Assembly: GCA_964412555.1 (NCBI GenBank)
Contig: CAYPPG010000019.1
Span: forward strand, 49,564 to 113,563
Direction: 5' to 3'
DNA: 64,000 nucleotides
From: CAYPPG01 sp964412555
GTDB lineage: Bacteria; Hinthialibacterota; Hinthialibacteria; Hinthialibacterales; Hinthialibacteraceae
In this document: positions 8,833 to 16,035 of the stretch, in pieces
Layout of the letters: every line of letters starts with the position of its first letter
Position numbering within the stretch: the first letter of the stretch is position 1
Notes under the pieces: generated by a model
Seen by the model: the letters and a program-made list of their open reading frames with translations, nothing else
What the model was told of the DNA's origin: nothing
The model's database searches: none
Translations under genes and position numbers: made by a program

Positions 8833-9606
8833 ATGTCCTTATTCCGGATATTGCTTATCAGTGTAATCTCAATCGCTTCCGCAGCCGATGTGTTACCTCA
8901 GGAAGATCCCATTCGCGTGTTGATCGTAACCGGGAACGATTATCCAGGGCACAAATGGCGTGAAACGACTCCGGTGCTTCGTTCGATTTTGCAGGAGAAA
9001 GAGTATTTCGATGTGTATGTGAGTGAAGATGTTGAAATTTTATCGACCTCGTTGGAAGAACGGTATGATGTCGTCGTCTTTCACTTTTGCAACTGGGAAT
9101 CTCCTATGCCAAGTCAATCGGCACGGAAAGGATTACAACAATTTGTCGCCAGTGGGAAGGGGCTTGTCGCTCTTCATTTTGCCTGCGGCGCATTTCGTGA
9201 GTGGCCGGAGTATGAGAAACTCGCCTGGGCGGAGTATGAAAAAATCGTCGGCCGCGTGTGGGATACAGATAAAACCCATGATCCGTATCGAACATTTCAA
9301 GTACAAGTCGCTGATGAAGATCATCCTATCACGAAAGGATTGAGCGATTTTGAAACCTCGGATGAACTCTACTTCTGTTTGGAAGGAAAACCGGCCATTC
9401 ATGTTCTGATGACTGCTCATTCCACGGTCACGAAGCAGGATGAACCGATGGCGTTTGTGCTGAATTATGGAAACGGCCGTGTATTTCATACGCCATTGGG
9501 GCATGATGTCAAGAGTTTTCAAGCCGATGAATTCGGCAAACTCTTGCAGCGTGCCTGCGAATGGGCCGCGACCGGCGAAGTAAAGCGCTTTCATGAAAAA
9601 TCATAA
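8833..9606 (+). CDS. Exported ThuA-like (glutaminase-fold) protein
   Basis: Secreted protein of 257 residues with a signal peptide (MSLFRILLISVISIASA, cleavage near A-S-A-A). The mature part is a ThuA/trehalose-utilisation-like domain with a class-I glutamine amidotransferase-like fold: V-L-I-V-T-G near the start, YDVVVFHF, G-K-G-L-V-A-L-H-F-A, D-x-x-H-P-I-T-K-G-L, and G-N-G-R-V-F-H-T-P-L-G-H-D at the end. The family is linked to carbohydrate metabolism in soil and marine bacteria, but a reaction is not established. Start chosen at ATG 8833, preceded by GGGAGGA; an ATG at 8776 would place 19 residues in front of the signal peptide. Flanked on both sides by palindromic repeats, the downstream one overlapping the stop codon. 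Confidence 0.85.
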   Translation: MSLFRILLISVISIASAADVLPQEDPIRVLIVTGNDYPGHKWRETTPVLRSILQEKEYFDVYVSEDVEILSTSLEERYDVVVFHFCNWESPMPSQSARKGLQQFVASGKGLVALHFACGAFREWPEYEKLAWAEYEKIVGRVWDTDKTHDPYRTFQVQVADEDHPITKGLSDFETSDELYFCLEGKPAIHVLMTAHSTVTKQDEPMAFVLNYGNGRVFHTPLGHDVKSFQADEFGKLLQRACEWAATGEVKRFHEKS

Positions 9607-9636
9607 TGCCGGAGCGCGGGCATCCCTGCCCGCATC
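9606..9636. repeat. Palindromic repeat, family A, copy 3
   Basis: ATGCCGGAGCGCGGGCA-TCCC-TGCCCGCATC, identical over its whole 31 bases to the copy at 4888-4918. Its first base is the last base of the preceding TAA stop codon. Confidence 0.92.
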
Positions 9637-9691
9637 ATTCAACGCGAGCACAATCAACCAAGTTCGTTATTCCCAAAATAGTATTCAATAA

Positions 9692-9721
9692 TTGACATTT
9701 TCAAAGAAAATGTGCTATCTT
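9692..9721 (+). promoter_or_regulatory. Sigma70-type promoter for the TPR gene
   Basis: TTGACA (9692-9697), 18-base spacer, TATCTT (9716-9721). The expected start of transcription is about 9728, followed by GAGGAT as ribosome binding site ahead of ATG 9752. Confidence 0.6.
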
Positions 9722-9751
9722 TGTTGTAGCACATGAGGATAATAAAACGCC

Positions 9752-11167
9752 ATGGATATACAAAATTACGTTTCCCAAGCACGCCGAGCGCTTCAAGACG
9801 GCGAATTCGATCTGGCCGATCGGTATTTCAAGCAGGTGCTTGCCCGATTTCCACAAAACGAGGAAGCCTTAGAGGGATTGAAAGAACTCGATGTCGCCAT
9901 TGCGCAAAAAACCTGGTCACCGGTCACTTGGTGGATTAAGTTTATCTGGAATTTTTTGTTAAAAATATTTGGGCAATACAACAAGGCGTACAAGGACTTG
10001 GAGATCCTTTACCGTTGCAAACCTGATAATACCCTTGCCGCTTCCACGTTTGCATCCTGTGCGGAAAAATGTGGAAAATTGGAAGAGGCCCACGACGCTT
10101 GGCAGCGGGTGCTTTCCAACAATGCCACCCACATCCCCGCCTTGAAAGCGGATGCCGAATTGCTGATTCGAATGGACCGCCTCGATGAAGCCGTGGAACT
10201 CTATCAACGGCTCGAAGCGTTGTGTCCGAAAGATGATAAAATCTCGCATCGGTTACGGGATATCACGGCGCAGGCTTATTCCCGTGTCGGGATTCCTGAA
10301 AACCTGAAGGAACGGCGGGCGAAGATTGAAAAAGAAATGCGGGAAGCTCCCGGTGGACCGGAGTTTATGGAAAAACTCAATAAAATGCTGGCCGCCTATA
10401 AAGAAGATCCCGACAATCACGATTTAGGAGTTCGTATTGCAGCGCACTACCGTGAAGGGGGGCTTTATGATGAAGCCAACCGTTACCTGTCTCAAATCCT
10501 GGATAAACATTCGGACTACGAACCTGCACAGCGCGAACAGGCAAGGGTGTGGCGGCAGGCAGGAGACCTGAAAATTGCAGCTAGTTTATTCGAAGAACTG
10601 CTGTCCAAACATCCTCACGATCAATTTTTGAAAGATGAGTATCTGGAATCCAACATTGCATTATTGCAAAAAGAGATGGGGGAAGGCAAAAACGTCAAAG
10701 AAACTTCGAATCGACTCGAAAAACTGATCCTGGAACGGGAAAAGAATCGTATGAACCTATTGGCGAAAGACCTGGAGGAAAATCCGGAATCGGAAAAGGA
10801 GCGAGCCGAGTTGGGTGAATTATACCTCAAGCATGGCCGCATCAAGGACGCTATATCGACTTTGCAGCGCTTGGTGCATACTCCAGGTTGGGCCGGGCGC
10901 GGATTTTATCTTCTCGGCCAATGTTTTCGCACTCAGAAGGATTATCCGCTCGCCATCAGTCAATTCGAGAAAGCGCTCGATTTTTTCAAAAACCGTGGTT
11001 ACTCCCATATTCCGTCGGAAGAATTGAAGGCGACCTATTACTATCTTGGACTTTGCAAGGAAGAAACAGGAGATCAAAAAGGGGCGCGGGAAGCGTATGG
11101 AAATATCTATTCGGCGGACATCAATTACAAGGATATTCGCGAACGATATGAAGGTACGTTTAAGTAG
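9752..11167 (+). CDS. TPR-repeat protein with a Trp-rich hydrophobic segment
   Basis: Protein of 471 residues built mostly of tetratricopeptide repeats, for example DGEFDLADRYFKQVL, NKAYKDLEILYRCKP, GKLEEAHDAWQRVL, DEAVELYQRLEALCP and a C-terminal pair ending in GDQKGAREAYGNIY. A short hydrophobic stretch (TWWIKFIWNFLLKIFG, about residues 55-70) interrupts the N-terminal repeats and may dip into or bind the membrane. There is no signal peptide. It has its own promoter and GAGGAT before ATG 9752. Its 3' end overlaps the convergent phosphatase gene by 8 bases. Probably a scaffold; partner unknown. Confidence 0.82.
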   Translation: MDIQNYVSQARRALQDGEFDLADRYFKQVLARFPQNEEALEGLKELDVAIAQKTWSPVTWWIKFIWNFLLKIFGQYNKAYKDLEILYRCKPDNTLAASTFASCAEKCGKLEEAHDAWQRVLSNNATHIPALKADAELLIRMDRLDEAVELYQRLEALCPKDDKISHRLRDITAQAYSRVGIPENLKERRAKIEKEMREAPGGPEFMEKLNKMLAAYKEDPDNHDLGVRIAAHYREGGLYDEANRYLSQILDKHSDYEPAQREQARVWRQAGDLKIAASLFEELLSKHPHDQFLKDEYLESNIALLQKEMGEGKNVKETSNRLEKLILEREKNRMNLLAKDLEENPESEKERAELGELYLKHGRIKDAISTLQRLVHTPGWAGRGFYLLGQCFRTQKDYPLAISQFEKALDFFKNRGYSHIPSEELKATYYYLGLCKEETGDQKGAREAYGNIYSADINYKDIRERYEGTFK

Positions 11168-12362
11168 TTCTCTGTACGACAAATAATGTTTGGTCATCCC
11201 TGGCGGGTTGGTGTCCCGTAAATTCATGAACGTCAGAAACCACGGCGTCCACAAATTGTTGCGGGGGGAGTTCGCAATATTTTAAAACCAGTTCTTCCAA
11301 ATGTTGGGGAGAAAAGAGAGTGCCCTCCGGTGACCGAATTTCAACCAATCCATCCGTAAACAAGATGATTTTATCATTCTTTTCAATCGGGACTTCCTCC
11401 TCGTCATAATCATCCGATTCCAGTAATTTCAACGGAAACCCTTTGTTGGTTTTCAGATATTCCACTGTATGTTCTCGTGCCCGGTACAGAATCATCGGTT
11501 CATGGCCGGCGGAGGAGAAGCGAAATGTCATCGCGTCGAGATTCAAAATACCGTAAAACATCGTGACGTAGAACGTCGGTGCAAGATGGGCATTCAGTTT
11601 TTCATTGGCCACTTTAAGAGCGGTACTGGGATAATGGAAGGAATTGGCGTAGGAATGCATAAGCGTGTGGGTTATGGCCATAACCACGGCCGCCGGAGTT
11701 CCGTGTCCGGTCACATCCGCTACGAGCAATCCCCATAAGTTTTTCCCGATTTCGATCACATCGAAATAATCGCCACCCGCGGATGCACAAGGGCCATAAT
11801 ATCGGCCGAATTCGAACTCCGGATGATAGGGAAGCCGTTCCGGAAGAAATGATTGTTGTATTTTCCCGACGTTTTCCAACTCTCTTTCGATTTGTTCCTG
11901 TGCATGGATCAATTTATCATTGGTATGCTGTAATTCCTTTTTTGAACGGCGTAAATTTTCCTGGAGATCCCGGATTCGGAGCATGGCGCGTACCCGTGCC
12001 AGCAGTTCATCTTTCGAAGGCGGTTTGATTAGATATTCGTCCGCACCGGCGTCCAGTCCTTGCACTTGGCTTTCCGTATCGCTGAGATTGGTCAAGAGAA
12101 TGACAGGAATGAAATTGTCTTGAATGGATTCCTTTATTACCTTGCATGCTTGAAAACCGTCCATTTCCGGCATACAAACATCCATCACGACTAAATCGGG
12201 AGGAGATTGCTGAACGAAGTCGACCGCTTCTCTGCCGTTAGTTGCTCGTAGAATACCATAATTTTCCTTATGGAGTATGGCTTCCAGCAACGACAAGTTG
12301 AGTGGTTCATCGTCGACAATCAGAATTTGACGCTCGTGGTTGGGAGTAAAGGTTTGGTTCAT
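11160..12362 (-). CDS. Response regulator with SpoIIE/RsbU-type PP2C phosphatase output
   Basis: Cytoplasmic protein of 400 residues: receiver domain (about 10-130) with acidic pocket D17/D18, phosphoacceptor D61 in VVMDVCMPEMDG, T91 and K113; a coiled-coil linker (about 130-170, LRRSKKELQHTNDKLIHAQ); then a SpoIIE-family PP2C domain with AGGDYFD (metal ligand D198) and VADVTGHGTPAA (D216, G220). Such proteins dephosphorylate anti-anti-sigma factors in partner-switching pathways. No anti-sigma kinase or STAS gene is in the window. The nearby divergent gene encodes a Cache-type lipoprotein, a sensor class often fused to this kind of phosphatase. Confidence 0.92.
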   Translation of the reverse strand: MNQTFTPNHERQILIVDDEPLNLSLLEAILHKENYGILRATNGREAVDFVQQSPPDLVVMDVCMPEMDGFQACKVIKESIQDNFIPVILLTNLSDTESQVQGLDAGADEYLIKPPSKDELLARVRAMLRIRDLQENLRRSKKELQHTNDKLIHAQEQIERELENVGKIQQSFLPERLPYHPEFEFGRYYGPCASAGGDYFDVIEIGKNLWGLLVADVTGHGTPAAVVMAITHTLMHSYANSFHYPSTALKVANEKLNAHLAPTFYVTMFYGILNLDAMTFRFSSAGHEPMILYRAREHTVEYLKTNKGFPLKLLESDDYDEEEVPIEKNDKIILFTDGLVEIRSPEGTLFSPQHLEELVLKYCELPPQQFVDAVVSDVHEFTGHQPARDDQTLFVVQRTT

Positions 12363-12408
12363 TCTTTACGTGTTTAGAGTTCAGAGCAAAAAAAGTTTTA
12401 TTGATAAA

Positions 12409-12438
12409 TACTGGAGCGCGGGTATCCTTACCCGCATT
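12409..12438. repeat. Palindromic repeat, family A, compensated copy
   Basis: TGGAGCGCGGGTA-TCCT-TACCCGCAT: compared with the consensus, both arms changed together (GCGGGTA / TACCCGC instead of GCGGGCA / TGCCCGC), so the 7-bp stem is intact. Lies in the spacer between two genes on the minus strand. Confidence 0.9.
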
Positions 12439-12499
12439 TTATCCCGTTTGCATTTTCATTCATCCGCTATCCCTAATCAAGCCTATGTTTCTATGAAAA

Positions 12500-13279
12500 T
12501 CACTGTTCCGGATTCGTATACAGCATTTGATCGAATGTTTCCTGCACAAAACAGGCATCGACAAGGATCACCGTGTCCGAGGAAAGAAATCGATTGATTT
12601 TGGATTGAATCAGTTCACGGTTCGTATGGTCTGGGTCTTTTGCAACTTGAATTTCTTCCAAAAATTCATCCAAATCAAAGGGGCCGGTTTCGATATTTTG
12701 TCCAGGATTGTTTTCTTCGGCCTTTTCGATATGCGCTTGAATATCCTCCAATGGCTGAACATACGTTTCTGCATGTTGTCTCCACGGATTGCCTTCTTCG
12801 AATTCTCGCCAACTCAAGATTTCCGCAGCGGAAACTCGAGTCAAGTAATCATATTCTTTATGTGACATTTCCGCCTCACGCAATAAATCGACACGGAACA
12901 GCCCGATTTCGCTGATCGTGAGTGGCAATCCCACAAAATTACGAATCAAGCGAATGATTGTCATGCCCCCTTTATCGTCCGGAGATTGAGCGAATTGAAT
13001 CAACCAATCGAGTTTGGATTCCGTTTCCGTAACAATCTTTTCCCGTACACTTAAAAACGTATCGTATCGTTCCGGATCGATGGCTTTGTCTTCGGGCGCG
13101 GAAAAGGGGAATTGATTTTCCAACTCTTTTTGTTCGGCTGTCAACGTTTTGAATTGTTGCTGAATTTGGTTTGTGTAGTTTTTGATCCAAAATCCACCCA
13201 TCACGATCAAAATGATAATGATTACGATGATGCTCAAACAACCGCCACAGCCGATCGTGAGCCATTTTTTGTTCGACAT
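12500..13279 (-). CDS. Single-pass membrane protein of unknown function
   Basis: 259 residues. After a short basic, Cys/Gly-containing start (MSNKKWLTIGCGGC) comes one strong transmembrane helix (about 14-31, IIVIIIILIVMGGFWI), then about 225 hydrophilic, mostly helical and acidic residues predicted to lie outside the cytoplasm. No domain recognised. ATG 13279 is preceded by GAGGAT. It shares a divergent regulatory region with the Cache-type lipoprotein and lies upstream of the receiver-phosphatase gene on the same strand, so a shared signalling role is possible but only by context. Confidence 0.7.
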   Translation of the reverse strand: MSNKKWLTIGCGGCLSIIVIIIILIVMGGFWIKNYTNQIQQQFKTLTAEQKELENQFPFSAPEDKAIDPERYDTFLSVREKIVTETESKLDWLIQFAQSPDDKGGMTIIRLIRNFVGLPLTISEIGLFRVDLLREAEMSHKEYDYLTRVSAAEILSWREFEEGNPWRQHAETYVQPLEDIQAHIEKAEENNPGQNIETGPFDLDEFLEEIQVAKDPDHTNRELIQSKINRFLSSDTVILVDACFVQETFDQMLYTNPEQ

Positions 13280-13373
13280 GATAGCATCCTCGTTGATACC
13301 GTTTTTTTAGTCCCTTTCCCGTTTGGGGGACACTCATTTTCCGTTGGATTTAGCTTATGGGTGTACTATAACA

Positions 13374-13402
13374 TTGATAATCGTTTCGTACAATCTTATA
13401 CT
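13374..13402 (+). promoter_or_regulatory. Strong sigma70-type promoter for the Cache lipoprotein
   Basis: TTGATA (13374-13379), 17-base spacer, TATACT (13397-13402). Transcription would begin about 13409, giving a leader of about 40 bases with AGAGGG upstream of ATG 13448. Confidence 0.7.
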
Positions 13403-13447
13403 TTCGACTTGAGAAAAATAAACGGATATGTAGAGAGGGTATCTTCG

Positions 13448-14005
13448 ATGAATTTTCACAATCCATCCATTCGATTGGCAACATTATTTCTTTTCAGTCT
13501 ATCTTGTTTTCTCATCCAAATGGGGTGCTCACATCAAACAAGAAAAAGTCCAACAGTGAATCCGAAACTCAAACAGGAAGTGGAATCTGCGCTTGAGCCG
13601 TTGGCGGAAACAATACAAGAGTTGGGGCGACTGGAAGTATCCGTTATGGAGACTTTGTTGAAAGAACATCTTCGTCAGCATTCTTTCCTATACAGCGCTG
13701 CATTTGCTTATGCCCCCCGGCAAGAAGGAGGGCAAATCGACTTAATTGCACCATATATCAATCGGAAAAACGGTGACTTTACGGTGATCGATCTCGGTAG
13801 TGAATTGGATTACACCGACTCGGATGTGAAATGGTTTACGGCTCCTCTTCAGGAAAAACAAGCGGTGTGGAGCGTATCGACTCTTGGTGAAACCGAAAGC
13901 GAAATGATGACTTACTCGATCCCCATTTATGTGGATACACAGAAAGAAGAATTGATCGGTGTACTTACCAGCAGTCTGAAACTGGACGAAAGTTCGCTTC
14001 AATAA
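13448..14005 (+). CDS. Solo Cache-type sensor lipoprotein
   Basis: 185 residues. Hydrophobic leader (about 8-25) ending in Q-M-G-C27, an imperfect lipobox, so probably a lipoprotein. The remainder resembles the extracytoplasmic Cache (PDC) domain that precedes SpoIIE phosphatases and chemoreceptors: a helix L-L-K-E-H-L, Y-S-A-A-F-A-Y-A-P, a tyrosine/Asp loop (ELDYTDSDVKWFTAPLQ), VWS, M-M-T-Y-S-I-P-I-Y, then I-G-V-L-T-S-S-L-K-L-D. There is no output domain, so it would have to signal through a partner. Start ATG 13448 has AGAGGG; a longer open frame from 13112 crosses the promoter and the divergent gene and is rejected. Confidence 0.65.
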   Translation: MNFHNPSIRLATLFLFSLSCFLIQMGCSHQTRKSPTVNPKLKQEVESALEPLAETIQELGRLEVSVMETLLKEHLRQHSFLYSAAFAYAPRQEGGQIDLIAPYINRKNGDFTVIDLGSELDYTDSDVKWFTAPLQEKQAVWSVSTLGETESEMMTYSIPIYVDTQKEELIGVLTSSLKLDESSLQ

Positions 14006-14133
14006 GGTCAAATAGTACTTCATGTTTTGTATGAATGATCAGAAATCATAACAATCCTTTTGAGTGTAATGGTATCTCGATAGGAGATTCGTGAGGAATC
14101 ACTTGTTTTTTAATGCAGCTTTCCTGAATTCGG

Positions 14134-14187
14134 TTGACAAAAAGAGGAAAAGAATTAGACAATAGAAGTGAAAAGATTGTCTATTGT
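14134..14187 (+). promoter_or_regulatory. dnaG promoter with overlapping dyad
   Basis: TTGACA (14134-14139), 18-base spacer, GACAAT (14158-14163). An interrupted perfect dyad ACAATAGA (14159-14166) / TCTATTGT (14180-14187) with a 13-base spacer covers the -10 and the predicted transcription start, the position of an operator. Confidence 0.5.
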
Positions 14188-14211
14188 GCAATGTGAATTG
14201 GAGTTTGAGGG

Positions 14212-16035
14212 ATGGCGCAAGTTGATCGTGTAAAAGAAGAGATTCTCAGCAAAGCGGATATTGCCGAGATTATTTCTCAATACATCACCTTGACCAAACG
14301 AGGAGGGCGATTGTTTGGTCTGTGTCCCTTTCACAAAGAAAAAACCCCCTCGTTTTCCGTAAATGCGGAAAGCCAGTTTTTTCACTGTTTCGGATGCGGG
14401 CAGGGGGGAAATGTGATCGATTTTATCATGGGGGTGGAAAATCTAACCTTTTTCGAGGCGAAACGATTTCTGGCCAATAAACTGGGGATTCGTTACGAAG
14501 AATATTCGGACCGCAAAAAAACACACCGCGAGATCGACCGCTATCAAGTCATGGATGTCGCGGCTCAGCTCTATGGCAATTGGCTGCAATCAGACGCCAC
14601 AGCGAAAGAGTACGTTCTCTCGCGAGGTTTTTCCGAAGAGGATATAAAACATTTCACAATAGGATTTGCTCCGAACAGTTGGGATAATCTCCGTTCCGCT
14701 ATGATCAAGCGTGGGATTCCTGTTGAAGTACAAAGCGAATTAGGATTGATCGTCCCGCGTCAATCCGGAGATGGATTTTATGACCGGTTTCGGAATCGTA
14801 TTATGTTCCCGATTCGCAATACAATCGGGCGGGTAATCGCTTTTGGCGGCCGAACCATGGATCCTGAAGATCCGGCGAAATATCTGAACAGCAATGAAAC
14901 TCCCATTTTCAACAAGTCCAAAACCCTTTTTTTACTGGATCGGGCCAAGAGCTATATCAAAGATCGGGGCGCCGTCATTTCGGAAGGCTATATGGATGCC
15001 ATTTCTCTTCATCGTCATGGATTTCAACAATCTGTGGCGACGTTGGGAACCGCGATTACAAAAGAACATTTGTCGGTGCTGAAACGATATACCACTTCTT
15101 TCACACTTCTCTACGATGGCGACAACGCCGGTATCAAAGCGGCTATGCGAGGAGTGGAAACCTTTTTTGAAACAGGCATGACAACCAAAGTCGCTCTTTT
15201 ACCGGAAGGGGAAGATCCTGATGATTATTTGAAAAAAAGAGGTGCAGAGGAATTACAGTTATTGATCGATTCCGCTCTCGACGGCTTTGAGTTTTATCTC
15301 TCACGTATTGTGGCTCAACACGACCCATCCATCCCGAAAGGAAAATCCGATATTGTCCGCGAGATGGTTCCTCTGTTGGCGAAAATTTCGGAAGGATTCA
15401 TCCGCAAAGATTACATCCGGCTGTTGGCACACCGGATTGGGAGTGAAATTCCATTGGTGGAAACCTTTGTCTATCAGGCGATCAAAAAACAATATCGAGG
15501 GAAAAAACAAGACGATCCATCCATCAATAATGTTCCCACGAAAGAGGCGGATAAAGGATTAAGCATTCTAAAAAAAACATTGGTTCGGTTACTGGCCGTT
15601 CATCACGGGTTGCTTCCTATTCCCGATTTGGAAGGAAATTCACACATTACGATTTTTTCCGAGGAACTGTTAAAAACCTCACTTCCTCAGTGGATCGAAT
15701 CGTTACGCGATGAAACCAATACCGATCGAATTGTATTAAAGATAGTAAAAACAGATGTTCCCTCGGAAGGAAATATTGCGGCGAAATTGTCCGCCTTATT
15801 TCCGGAGCAACAGGATTTTGCCGAATACATTTCCATAATCGAATCGGAGCCACTTCCCAATGATCAGGAAAGCCTAAGGAAAATGACTGAGGATGTTATA
15901 CTAGGTCTTCAGCAAAGATTCGAGAAGAAGAAATTGAGGGATTTACTCACAAAATCGAACGGCGATTTCAGGGCTTCCGCTTTTCGAGAAATGAACGATA
16001 TGATTTTTGCAGGAGGAAAACGCGACAAGCAGTGA
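14212..16035 (+). CDS. dnaG: DNA primase
   Basis: Synthesises RNA primers at the replication fork. 607 residues, the usual DnaG length. N-terminal CHC2 zinc ribbon with C38, H41, C59, C62 (LCPFHKEKTPSFSV and FHCFGCGQGG); catalytic core with RNRIMFPI and FGGR; Toprim domain with E258 (SEGYMDAI) and D302/D304 (LYDGDNAG). The C-terminal region after about residue 430 is poorly conserved, as expected for the helicase-binding domain. ATG 14212 has GAGG just upstream. It leads an overlapping gene group instead of the familiar rpsU-dnaG-rpoD arrangement; no rpoD follows. Confidence 0.97.
   Translation: MAQVDRVKEEILSKADIAEIISQYITLTKRGGRLFGLCPFHKEKTPSFSVNAESQFFHCFGCGQGGNVIDFIMGVENLTFFEAKRFLANKLGIRYEEYSDRKKTHREIDRYQVMDVAAQLYGNWLQSDATAKEYVLSRGFSEEDIKHFTIGFAPNSWDNLRSAMIKRGIPVEVQSELGLIVPRQSGDGFYDRFRNRIMFPIRNTIGRVIAFGGRTMDPEDPAKYLNSNETPIFNKSKTLFLLDRAKSYIKDRGAVISEGYMDAISLHRHGFQQSVATLGTAITKEHLSVLKRYTTSFTLLYDGDNAGIKAAMRGVETFFETGMTTKVALLPEGEDPDDYLKKRGAEELQLLIDSALDGFEFYLSRIVAQHDPSIPKGKSDIVREMVPLLAKISEGFIRKDYIRLLAHRIGSEIPLVETFVYQAIKKQYRGKKQDDPSINNVPTKEADKGLSILKKTLVRLLAVHHGLLPIPDLEGNSHITIFSEELLKTSLPQWIESLRDETNTDRIVLKIVKTDVPSEGNIAAKLSALFPEQQDFAEYISIIESEPLPNDQESLRKMTEDVILGLQQRFEKKKLRDLLTKSNGDFRASAFREMNDMIFAGGKRDKQ

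Noticed and set aside
13112..13447. N-terminal extension of the Cache lipoprotein
   Set aside because: It runs antisense through the divergent gene and across a strong promoter; the signal sequence starts at 13448.
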